DNA of 64,000 bases from Paenibacillus sp. MSJ-34 (GTDB lineage: Bacteria > Bacillota > Bacilli > Paenibacillales > Paenibacillaceae). The stretch lies in NCBI RefSeq assembly GCF_018918005.1, contig NZ_JAHLPR010000008.1, positions 1 through 64,000 of the forward strand. Reading direction: 5' to 3'. Below, piece by piece: positions 1 to 9,500 of the stretch. The translations under genes were made by a program, and so were the position numbers. Under the pieces are notes generated by a model that was not told the origin of the DNA, ran no database searches, and was given only the letters and a program-made list of their open reading frames with translations. Position 1 is the first letter of the stretch. Each line of letters opens with the position of its first letter.

Positions 1-120
1 TTCATGAAAATCACCCAATTCATTAGAAATAAAAAAAGCCTTCTCGGCGATTATTGGGGTGATTTTGAAAAGTCAAGAGGAATGTTTGTTCGCACCCCAT
101 GTTTGGGGGTGAAACAATAG
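1..120 (+). other. open reading frame entering from the left edge
   Basis: A reading frame open from base 1 runs 39 codons to TAG at 118-120. It is rich in Lys, Gly and aromatic residues and matches nothing I recognise. Its last third overlaps the first hairpin of the structured element that follows. It could be the 3' end of a gene starting outside the window or simply chance. No ribosome binding site precedes the internal ATG at 4. Confidence 0.2.
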
Positions 121-167
121 AAGACCCTAGCTAGGAAGCTAGAGTCTGCAACGGAATGTGAATTCCG
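93..167 (+). ncRNA. three-hairpin structured leader, unidentified
   Basis: Three consecutive stem-loops lie 20-100 bases upstream of the ribosome binding site of the first stalk-domain gene. Stem 1 pairs CACCCC (93-98) with GGGGTG (106-111). Stem 2 pairs AGAC/CTAGCT (122-132) with AGCTAG/GTCT (137-147). Stem 3 pairs CGGAAT (152-157) with ATTCCG (162-167) around a GNRA-type GTGA loop. The compact array looks like a regulatory RNA. Stalk-domain genes in this lineage are known to be controlled by c-di-GMP riboswitches, but the conserved class I and class II core sequences are not present, so no class is assigned. Confidence 0.35.
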
Positions 168-202
168 AGAAGCTTAACTAATATTATGGAGGTGTATTTT
201 TT

Positions 203-1117
203 GGGAATTGGAAAATAGTTAGCTGCATAGCCACTTTTTTGTATGTAACAACATTATGTACGAGTAATTTAACAATGGCTGCAACTGAAGCAAAGATTAC
301 ATTAAATATTAATGGGACAGAAGCTGTCGGACACAACCCGCTCGTCGTAAATCATTCCACGATGGTTCCAATTCGATCTGTATCATTATTGCCAAACGTT
401 AAAGTCGACTGGAACAACAAAACAAAAACAGTCATTATAACAGATACAGAAACAAAAGATATATTGAGAATAACGATTGGAAACAAGACTGCACTTGCAG
501 GTTCAAACAAAGTAACGTTAGATACTCCTGCGACGATCATTGAGGGGTCGACTTATGTACCGTTCCGTTTTATCGGCGAAGCATTGGGGGCATACGTTCA
601 GTGGGATGCCGAGTCGAAAACGGTCATTATTATCAGAACGGATAATACGTTAACAAATGCATTGGACAGCGGGAATATGGTTGAGATGCGAAACGCTGCA
701 CTGAAGCTCCCGCGCATTAGTTTGGGGGAGACTTTACCTCCTTCCGAGGAAGGTGGTGCAGGAGGGAATTATTATTTTAGATATGGCGAATCGAAAAGTT
801 TTCTTTATTTGTATCGAGGTAAAGCGGAGTATTATGAAGTGAAAAACGGCGCTTCATGGTTGTCGTGGGAAGGTCAGATTAGTTCTACTGAAGGCGACGG
901 TGAAGACTTAATACCCAATATAGTCCCTTCGATCGGTAAGGAATGGGGAATACGTCCGGTGTTTGAAGGAAAAGTAAATTATTTTATGGAGTTGTGGAAA
1001 ATCGGGGAAGTGCGTTACGGAACTTACGATGAACAAGGCAACATTATTTTCGAGAATGTTAAACCGTACACGGACGGCCAGATGGATATCATTGCAGAAA
1101 TTCCTGATGAAACATGA
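203..1117 (+). CDS. secreted protein with copper-amine-oxidase-like N-terminal (stalk) domain
   Basis: The secreted protein carries the duplicated 'stalk' fold named after the N terminus of copper amine oxidases. The hallmark motifs VPIRSV and YVPFRFIGEALG are both visible, followed by a 150-residue C-terminal part of unknown function. No catalytic residues are evident; such domains are thought to act in surface display or wall binding. The start is unclear. A conventional first codon in this frame is TTG at 239, but the frame is open back to 182 and codons 203-280 encode an ideal signal peptide core (a Trp-Lys pair, then IVSCIATFLYV, ending near AATEA). The strong GGAGGTG at 188-194 is correctly spaced for TTG at 201, which is one frame off. 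A one-base indel in the T6G3 run would join them. The next gene, 27 bases downstream, is a paralogue and probably co-transcribed. Confidence 0.75.
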   Translation, partial: GNWKIVSCIATFLYVTTLCTSNLTMAATEAKITLNINGTEAVGHNPLVVNHSTMVPIRSVSLLPNVKVDWNNKTKTVIITDTETKDILRITIGNKTALAGSNKVTLDTPATIIEGSTYVPFRFIGEALGAYVQWDAESKTVIIIRTDNTLTNALDSGNMVEMRNAALKLPRISLGETLPPSEEGGAGGNYYFRYGESKSFLYLYRGKAEYYEVKNGASWLSWEGQISSTEGDGEDLIPNIVPSIGKEWGIRPVFEGKVNYFMELWKIGEVRYGTYDEQGNIIFENVKPYTDGQMDIIAEIPDET

Positions 1118-1144
1118 TACTTTTAAGAGGGAGGAATATATACA

Positions 1145-2068
1145 ATGAAAAAAATAATGTTTGTACTCATTTTAACATTAAGTTTGGGGCTGCTGAATGA
1201 TTCACCCGCTACCGCAGCCCTTCCAGATAACCCTGGAAAGGATGCGAAACCGGATGTTAGACCGATTGAAGTCGTAGTAAATGGGGAATTTATTAAAATG
1301 GATGTGCCTCCTCTTATAGACAAGAACCATCTATTCGTTCCCATTCGAGCGCTTGCATCACTCGGTCTTTCCTACAGCTTTAATCCGTCAACCAAGATTA
1401 CAACCGTAAAAAATAAAGATGGAGATTACTTGAAGATAAGCGTGAATAGCAAAACAGCGTATAAAAATGAAAAGCCGATCCAAATGGATATGCCTGCTCA
1501 AAATCAAAATGGCCGTGTACTTGTTCCCATACGATTTATCTCTGAATCCTTGGGTTACGACGTTCAATTTGAGTCCATCCGAAAATTCGTTTTTATTAAC
1601 TCAAAGGACTATTCGTTTGATCCGAATTTACTGCAGCAAGACGACCTTCAAGCTGCGCGTAAAGCCGCTATCGCATTGCCGATCAATACGGATTTCGAAA
1701 CACTTGGCACTTTAAACGGCTATCGCTTACATTCTTATTCGTTTCCTGTTGGCAGAGCAGACACTTACTTTATGAATGATGGAATTTTTACATTTGTACA
1801 AATCAAAGACGGCAAAGCATATGCAATTGGACAGTTGTATCAGGAACGAAGGGAACCTCGTCGAGTAGCAGGGAATGTTTCACCCGAAATGAGCTTAGAT
1901 ACCGATCCGATCATGGATCCTTATCGCCATGGTAATGTAATCTTTTTTGAGCATGATGATGGCACGGCCGAGGCAGGTTACAGCGATGAGAAAAATAAAG
2001 GTGTTCGAATTCAAACAAATATCAATGTTTATTCTGACATCATACAAAAACTTCCCGACCATATTTAA
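1145..2068 (+). CDS. secreted stalk-domain (copper-amine-oxidase-like) protein, paralogue of the preceding gene
   Basis: A 307-residue exported protein. Residues 1-24 form a signal peptide (MKKIMFVLILTLSLGLL, cleavage after ATA). Residues 40-150 hold two stalk repeats with the motifs LFVPIRALASLG and VLVPIRFISESLG. The C-terminal half begins with a helix (DDLQAARKAAIALP) that matches the same position in the upstream paralogue (MVEMRNAALKLP), so both genes descend from a tandem duplication and have since diverged strongly. A GGGAGG ribosome binding site ends 10 bases before the ATG. The gene ends at a convergent hairpin terminator. Function is unknown; a cell-surface role is inferred only from the signal peptide and the domain. 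Confidence 0.8.
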   Translation: MKKIMFVLILTLSLGLLNDSPATAALPDNPGKDAKPDVRPIEVVVNGEFIKMDVPPLIDKNHLFVPIRALASLGLSYSFNPSTKITTVKNKDGDYLKISVNSKTAYKNEKPIQMDMPAQNQNGRVLVPIRFISESLGYDVQFESIRKFVFINSKDYSFDPNLLQQDDLQAARKAAIALPINTDFETLGTLNGYRLHSYSFPVGRADTYFMNDGIFTFVQIKDGKAYAIGQLYQERREPRRVAGNVSPEMSLDTDPIMDPYRHGNVIFFEHDDGTAEAGYSDEKNKGVRIQTNINVYSDIIQKLPDHI

Positions 2069-2094
2069 TAATTGATATAAAACAAATTAAATTG

Positions 2095-2120
2095 GGCAGA
2101 GCCCGTTTCTGGGCCCTGCC
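2095..2120. terminator. bidirectional hairpin terminator between convergent genes
   Basis: GGCAG-A-GCCC (2095-2104) pairs with GGGC-C-CTGCC (2111-2120) with one internal mismatch and a 6-base loop. An A-rich run lies upstream and a T-rich run downstream, so it can serve both the stalk-domain gene ending at 2068 and the opposite-strand gene ending at 2128. Confidence 0.8.
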
Positions 2121-2127
2121 TATTTAC

Positions 2128-2862
2128 TTACATATTAATACCAGCTTTCTTTAGCGAAGCAGTCAAATTACCGTTTGAGGTTACGTACGTAAATCTTTGC
2201 GGAGTGGTCCGATGATCATAACCTTGAGGCCAGAACACCTCATTTACTTTTCCCGTTGGATCAAATGGTGTCCATGCACCTCCTCGCTTCGTCTGATAGG
2301 CGATATTCTTCATTTCGATTTGGTTGGTAAATGTACCCCATTCGATAAGTGGATTGCCTGGAATATTACTGACAGAGTTAAAATCCTGATCACACGCTCC
2401 AATTACAACACGCGCGTTAGTTATGCCGTCGCTCGCAGTAAAAGATGCTTCATTAAAGGTTTTTACAGTATTGTAATTCACAATAAAATCCATTCCACCG
2501 CTGGAATTAATAGATAACTCGATCGGTACCTGCTGCCCCGAGTTCAAATTAAATGGTTGGTTGATGTCGTAATTACCGTTAGGTGCTGTATACATCCAGT
2601 GCCAGGTTCCATCTCCTTCCCTACCTAACTCTCCCCAATAGCTTGCTTTACCGACCGTTTGAGAAAGACCGCATTCATAATGGTATTGCTTATTGCTTTT
2701 ATAGCGATCCAATGAGAGATAGGCGTCAAGGAATCCATTTCCTCGATTTTTTACTAGGTAAGCGATCCACGTTTTACTTGGAAGTGTAACGACAGCTCTA
2801 AGACCATAAATCGTACCAGGAATGTAAGAAGTGAGAAGTTTTGCATATTCTGTTTTACTCAT
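2128..2862 (-). CDS. hypothetical beta-rich protein, no signal peptide
   Basis: A 244-residue protein I do not recognise. The sequence is rich in Asn, Gly, Thr, Tyr and Trp with alternating hydrophobic stretches, consistent with a beta-sandwich or lectin-like jelly roll. Its C terminus carries a Trp-Pro-Gln-Gly-Tyr-Asp-His segment. No signal peptide or membrane segment is visible, so it is probably cytoplasmic, spore-associated or exported by another route. An upstream ATG at 2877 is in frame but lies inside the GGAGGTT ribosome binding site. The ATG at 2860-2862 (MSKTEYAK) has the correct 8-base spacing and is preferred. The gene stands alone, convergent with the stalk-domain pair. Confidence 0.7.
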   Translation of the reverse strand: MSKTEYAKLLTSYIPGTIYGLRAVVTLPSKTWIAYLVKNRGNGFLDAYLSLDRYKSNKQYHYECGLSQTVGKASYWGELGREGDGTWHWMYTAPNGNYDINQPFNLNSGQQVPIELSINSSGGMDFIVNYNTVKTFNEASFTASDGITNARVVIGACDQDFNSVSNIPGNPLIEWGTFTNQIEMKNIAYQTKRGGAWTPFDPTGKVNEVFWPQGYDHRTTPQRFTYVTSNGNLTASLKKAGINM

Positions 2863-2886
2863 ATCCATAACCTCCATGATTTTATG

Positions 2887-2946
2887 TTAAGCAAATCTCT
2901 CTTCTAACTGTGCACCGTTAGTCGATAGATTGCTTACATAATAGAA
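2887..2946 (-). promoter_or_regulatory. two-tier leader hairpin of the orphan beta-rich gene
   Basis: On the minus strand, TAAGCAATCT (2937-2946) pairs with AGATTTGCTTA (2888-2898, one bulge). Inside it CTAAC (2917-2921) pairs with GTTAG (2904-2908). The structure ends about 10 bases before the ribosome binding site of the gene at 2862, so it could occlude or regulate translation. Only the complementarity is seen; the role is inferred. Confidence 0.35.
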
Positions 2947-3565
2947 GGTGGAGTGAGACGACAGAAAAACAACCTTACATAAAAAATTTTAATGATTTGA
3001 AAGGGGCAAAAGCGAAGCGTACCGGGTGGAATTGTTGCAGAAGATGAAGGGGGGACACGTCGGTAGGGGAAGGACCGAAGGAAATATCTTTCGACAAAAT
3101 GGTGTTCGGGGGTATCTGAGCACTATTTTGCCGGAGTTACACTACTTTAACAGTTAGATCGTTAAGATGTGTTTTTCGACCAATTTCATTTTTGTTCATT
3201 CTTAAAAAAACCAAATAAGCCAATTATAAAACCACTTACAATAAGTACAAACCTGATTTCGTAAAGATGATCGGGAGAATCAAAATCATTCGAAAGCGCG
3301 ATTCCTGTTAATAAACACAAGGCTCCGCTAGCATTGACGTTTTTGTATTCATTTAGCTGTAAATGATGGAGTTAATTTTGTTCATAACGAGGAAGGAACG
3401 AAACTAACGGTATGTTGCGGAGGTAATTTCGAGCGGATTCGGCGAAAAGATTGTAAAAATCGCATACCTCTTCTAAATAATGCTACATGTTTGTTCCGTT
3501 AGCCGCCATTTATGATAAAACTACGCTGACTTATTCAAGCGATATGAACAAAGGAGGGCTAACCA
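2947..3565. other. 620-base gap, mostly without recognisable features
   Basis: The stretch between the orphan minus-strand gene and the GH3-GH30 gene contains no ORF with a ribosome binding site apart from the remnant at 3186-3371 listed separately. Composition is AT-rich and unlike the following gene. I see no cre site, and no convincing -35/-10 pair for the large enzyme gene beyond AT-rich sequence around 3460-3485. Confidence 0.4.
3186..3371 (-). pseudogene. remnant of a small membrane-protein gene
   Basis: A minus-strand frame is open for 61 codons between TAA (3372-3374) and TGA (3186-3188) with no ATG and no ribosome binding site. The translation ends in a credible transmembrane segment (FVLIVSGFIIGLFGFF) followed by a charged tail, KNEQK. 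Another hydrophobic patch (GALCLLTGIAL) precedes it. This looks like the 3' part of a degraded two-helix membrane protein, but a chance ORF in AT-rich DNA is possible. Confidence 0.3.
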
Positions 3566-6500
3566 TTGAACAGGTTCAAACCGATCCGGAAGCTGAAACG
3601 CACGGTCGCCTTGACCGCTATAGCGGCAATGCTGGGCGGAACCTTGCTGACGGGCTTTATGCAAACGGTTTCGGCGGCTGCTGATCCCGTCTACCGTGAC
3701 GCCGATGCGCCGGTCGAACGGAGAGTGGCGGATTTGCTGGCAAGGATGTCGCTGCCGGAGAAGATCGGCCAAATGGTTCAGGCGGAACGGAAGTTTACGA
3801 CAGCGGAAGATGTCAAAACGTACTATATCGGTTCGCTGCTTAGCGGCGGTGGATCGCTGCCGGAGCCGAATACGCCGCGGGCATGGGCGGATATGGTGGA
3901 TCAATACCAAAGAAGCGCCTTGCAAACGAGGCTGGGCATTCCGATCCTGTACGGCGTCGATGCGGTGCACGGGCATAACAATGTCAAAGGGGCGACCATC
4001 TTCCCGCACAATATCGGAATCGGCGCGGCGATCGACCCGGCGTTGACGGAAAGAATCGGAGCGGCCACAGCCGAGGAAGTGCGGGCGACCGGGGTCAATT
4101 GGGCGTTCGCGCCGACGCTTGCCGTTCCGCTGGACGAACGGTGGGGCAGAACGTACGAAGGCTTCGGGGAGACGCCGGAATTGGCCGGACATTTCGGCGC
4201 CGCTTATGTGAAGGGCTTGCAAGGCGAACCGCAGTCTCCCGGATTTATGAAAGGAACGAAGCTGGTCGCCACGATCAAGCATTGGGTCGGCGACGGGGCG
4301 ACGACAGGCGGCGTAGATCAGGGGGACGTCGCGCTGGAGGAAGCCGAACTGGAGAAGTATATGGAACCGTACAAGGAGGCCATCGCCGCCGGAGCAAGCT
4401 CGGTCATGGTGACGCTGAGCAGTTGGAAGGGGCTGAAGACGCACGGGGACAAGTACCTAATTACTGACGTTTTGAAAGAAAAGCTGAATTTTAAAGGGCT
4501 TGTCATTTCGGATTGGAACGGCGTCAACAATTTGGCTGACCATCATGATTGGGGCGGTCCGAACTTGACCGGAGAGCAAAAATATAAGCTGGCTGTTGAG
4601 AAAAGCGTCAATGCGGGCATCGACATGTTTATGCTCGAAAGCTGGAAGCCGTTCATAACGACGCTCACCGGGCTCGTAGGCGAAGGGAAAGTTCCGGTGT
4701 CTCGCATCGACGATGCCGTATCCCGCATTTTGCGGGTGAAGTTCGAAGCCGGCGTATTCGAACATCCTCTTACGGATCGGGAATTGCTCGCTTCCGGTTC
4801 GTTCGGTTCCGGGAAGCATCGCGATATCGCGCGCGAAGCGGTGCGCAAATCCGCCGTTTTGCTTAAGAACGAGAAGGTGAACGGCGGCGGGCAGTTGTTG
4901 CCGCTGAAGAAAAATCAGCGCATTTTCGTGGCCGGACGGCATGCGAACGATATCGGCTTGCAATCCGGCGGCTGGACGATCGCATGGCAAGGGCAAGAGG
5001 GCGATATTACGCCGGGGACGACGATTTTGGAAGGCATCCGCAAAGTCGCGCCCGAAGCGCAAGTGACTTACGATCGGGAGGGCAGAGGCGCGAGCAAGGA
5101 CAAGCATGATGTGGCGGTTGTCGTGCTCGGCGAGAAGCCGTATGCGGAAATGTTCGGCGACTCCCAGGATTTGCGGCTGACCAAAGACGACATCATTATG
5201 CTGCATCGCGTGAAGATGTCCGGCGTGCCGATGGCGGTCGTCATGATCTCCGGACGCCCGTTGATCGTGGACGAACAAATCGCGGATTGGGACGCTTTCG
5301 TAGCGGCCTGGCTGCCGGGCACGGAGGGCGACGGGCTCGCCCAAGTGCTGTTCGGCGATTACGATTTTACCGGCAAGCTGCCGATGAGTTGGCCGTGGTA
5401 CATGGAGCAAATTCCGCTCAATGTCGGCGGCGCGAACTACAAACCGTTGTTTGAATACGGCTTCGGCATGAGCCTGAAAGACGCGCCGAAACCGTTGCCG
5501 CCGAAACCGGCGAAGCCGGAGCCGCAATATACGGATGTGCCGGCAAGCGGAACGACGAGAATCGAGGCCGAAAACTATCAAGCCGGCGCGGGTATCGATA
5601 CGGAAAATACGCAAGATGCCGGCGGCGGTAAAAATGTCGGCTGGATCGACCCGGGCGACTGGATGGAATACCGGATTCGCACGGAGAAGAAAGCGGCTTA
5701 CCGGATCGATTTTCGGGTAGCCAGCCAGGATGGTTCCCAGGGAGCGATCCGGGCGAAGAGCGGTTCGCGAACCGCCGCGGCGGACATACCTCGGACCGGC
5801 GGATGGCAAAATTGGACGACCGTGTCTGCGGAAATCGTCTTGGATGCCGGACCGCAGACGTTGCGGATTACGGCGGGGAACGGAGGATGGAACTTTAACT
5901 GGTTCGAGCTGACGCTCATCGGCGAAGCGGGTCCGGATCCGGGGCCGGATCCCGATCCGTCCGAACCGCCTGTGGTCGTGCAGAATGCGGTGCAAGTATG
6001 GCTTAGCTCCGAGAAGGACCCTTCGGATTACCGCTGGTATTTGCAGCCGCAGGAGAAGGAAAGCGAAATTGCGTACAAACTGGAGCGGCAAGCGAATCTG
6101 AATTTGACCGAACGGGGCGACGCGACCATTCCGACGATTCAAATCGATCCGCGCAAGCAGTACCAAGAAATTTTGGGCATCGGCACTTCCTTGGAAGAAT
6201 CGACGATTTACAATCTTTCTCTCATGTCTGTGGATAAACGAGATCAAGTGCTGAAAGATTTGCTCGATCCGCAGGATGGGGCGGGCATTAACTTTTTGCG
6301 GATCAGTTTCGGTTCGCCGGATTTTACGGCACAACAATTCTACTCCTATAACGATATGCCGAAAGGCGAAACCGATCCGGCGTTAAGCCGCTTCTCGATA
6401 CAGAAGGACATCGACAATCATATTATTAGCACGGTGAAGCGGGCGATGGAAATCAATCCGGACGTGAAATTTCTGGCTTCGCCGTGGAGCCCGCCGGGAT

Positions 6501-9500
6501 GGATGAAGACGTCCGACAGCTTGATTGCGGGGAAGCTGAAGGATGAATACGTCGACGTGCTGGCGACCTATTATCGCAAAGCCGTGCAAGCATACGAGGA
6601 TCAAGGCATTCCGATCTACGCCATGACGATGCAGAACGAGCCGTTGCTGGAAATCGAATATCCGAGTATGGGGATGACGGCGCAGCAGCAAAAGCGGCTT
6701 GCGATCGCCTTGAAAAAGGAATTGGAGGAGCACGGATTATCCACGAAATTATGGGCGTTCGACCATAACTTTAGCGACGCGTTCTCCTATATGACGCCGA
6801 TAATGAGCGATCCGGCGGGCTACGACGCGATCGACGGCATCGCTTTCCACGATTACAGCGGCGATCCGAAGACGATGACGGATATGCATTACGAGTATCC
6901 GGACAAGGACGTTATGCTGTCCGAACGTTCCGTATGGGGAACGGCAGGGGCCGACCGGATCGCGCAATATTTCCGCAACTGGGCGATCAGCTACAACGCC
7001 TGGGTAACGATGCTCGACAAAGCGATCGAGCCGGAGCAATGGGTCGGAACGCCGGATCCGACGATGCTGATTCAGGATACGGCTGACCGGAACCGTTACT
7101 GGAAGTTGCCGGAGTATTACTTGACGGGGCAATTCTCTAAATTCGTGCAGCGGGGAGCGAAACGGATCGAGAGCAATTACGGCTCGCCGAACACGGTGAC
7201 GAATGTCGCTTTCCTCAACCCTGACGACACGATCGTTGCCGTCGTCATTAATCAGACCTCCGAAGACCAATGGTTCAAGGTGGCAAGCGGCGGCGTACAG
7301 TTTCAGGCGAAGCTGCCGGCGAAGACGGTCGGCACCTATTTGTGGAAACGGATGAGCGAACCGGTCGCGATCCCCGCCCGTATCGAAGCGGAAAATTACG
7401 AGAGCATGTCGGGCGCGGCTGTAAGAGAAGAGAAGCCGGAAGGGCAACGTCCGATCCAATATATCGGCGAAATCGACGACGGCGACTGGGCCGAATATTT
7501 CGTGAACGTGCCGGAAGACGGCGAATATACGGTCGAGTACCGGGTCGCGACGGGGGATTGGGCAGATCAAGCGCGGGCGATTCGGCTGGAGTCCGACGGC
7601 CGGCTTGTGAGCAGAATCGAAGTGCCCACCACTTGGTGGTGGAGCAACTGGAGGACGATCAAAGAGCCTGTCACGCTGAACAAAGGATTGCAAAAACTAC
7701 GGTTGAACTTCGAAGGGGGCTCGTTCAATCTCGATTGGTTCCGGCTGGACCGCGCCGCCGAGCCGCTCGCGCTCCCGGGCAAAATTGATGCGGATCGATA
7801 TTACAAGGCTAGCAACGCTTATGTCGAGCCTTCCGCCGAGGGCGGAACCAATGTAGGCGATCTGCGCGACGGCGGCACGATGGAATATCGTGTAAACATA
7901 GCCGAAGCGGGAACGTATCCGGTTAGTTTCCGGGTTGCGACGAAACAGGATGGCGCAAGCTTGAAGTTGAAACAGAGCGGTCAAGAACTTGTCACTGTTG
8001 CCGTCCCGAACACCGGCGACTGGCAACAATGGGAGACGGTTGCAGGCATGGCGACGTTCGAGGCGGGAGAGCAGACGATCGCGATCGAAGTCGGCAAAGG
8101 TTTTAATGTAGCTTGGTTCGCCGTCGGCAATGCGATCAACGCCACGGGCAATATCGAGGAAGGCAGCGAGGACGGCAAGCAGATTCGCGTCGAATTGATC
8201 AACAACAACTTCGCGCAACTTGGCGTATCCGAATGGATGGTCGGCAACTTGCCGCTCGGAGTGCAGGCCGGAGACGCCGAAATCGGCGAAGACGGCAGAA
8301 GCGCGAAGATCCCGCTGATCGGCAATACGCTGGAAGCCTACGATTCGGAGCGTCCGGTGAGCGTTACTGCCGTTGTATATAATCTGGCGGCAACGGATGC
8401 GGTGTACGAACGGCTCACCGATACGTTGTTCTTCAAGGGGAAATACAAGGAAACGTCTCTTCTTGCCGATTGGGACGGCGACAACTACGATCGTATCGTT
8501 CTGGAATTGGATGGAGGGACATTTGTCGAACAACGAATCGGAGATATCCGATTGAACGGTTCCGCCATCGACAACGGAACGGCAACCGTGACGGAGGTAA
8601 CCTATGCGGATAACAGGCATGTCCATATCGGGTTAAAGTGGAATGCGACGGATATACGCGAGAACTTGCGTTTTCAATTCGTCGTCCCGATCACGGCCTA
8701 TTCCGATTCGGAAGGGAAATCCGATTTGGCCGCAGAACTGATGCGGGAAGGCGACGGAGGCAGCATGCCTTATCATCCTGTACCCGGCAAGGTTAGCGCG
8801 GATACGTACGCCCTGATGTCGGGCGTAACGCTTGAGACGGCGGGGAAAGAAGGAACCGTCGTTCGCGTGGCGAAGCGCGGCAATTGGATGGATTACAAGT
8901 TGGATGTGCCTGTGGCGGGAGATTATATGGTCAGCTTCCGCGTCAATAGCGAGAACGGCGCGCCGCAAGGGCTTCAGCTCAGACGCGGAAACGAGGCGAT
9001 CCAAACGCTCGACATTATGCAGCTATGGGGCAACTGGGTCGTATTAAAAGGCGCCGTTCATCTGGAAAAAGGCCGGCAGACGCTCCGGCTCTATCACGCG
9101 GGCAGCGGAACTTATGACATTAGCTGGCTGAAGTTCGAACCAATTCCGGAGCCGCATGTCCTGCCGGGCAAAATCGAAGCGGAAGATTTCCATTCGATTA
9201 CGCGTGGGGCGATTCAGGACGGAGAGAACGGCGTTACGAATCTCGGATTTGTAAATGCGGGAGACATCATTCAATATAAAGTCCGAGCAAGCAGGGCAGG
9301 AGAATACGAGGTGCGTTACCGGATCGCCACGCAGCAAAGCAATGCGAAGGCGGTCATGAAATCGGGCGGACAAACGCTCGCAACGACGAACGTGACGAAT
9401 ACCGGCGGTTGGCAGCAATGGCAAACCGTTTCGGATCGCGTACGGCTAAGTGCGGGCGTGCAGACGATCGAAATTGAAATTGCCGGAGACGGATTTAATT

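Noticed and set aside
93-167. identification of the leader as a c-di-GMP class I or II riboswitch
   Set aside because: The hairpins recall such elements and the downstream gene type fits, but the conserved core sequences are absent.
3521-4444. 307-codon minus-strand frame opposite the GH3 domain
   Set aside because: Arg- and His-rich translation with no domain, no ribosome binding site, and wholly antisense to a well-supported gene.
4457-6337. 626-codon minus-strand frame opposite the GH3-CBM6 region
   Set aside because: A long antisense frame caused by codon bias of the GC-rich gene; the composition is implausible for a protein.
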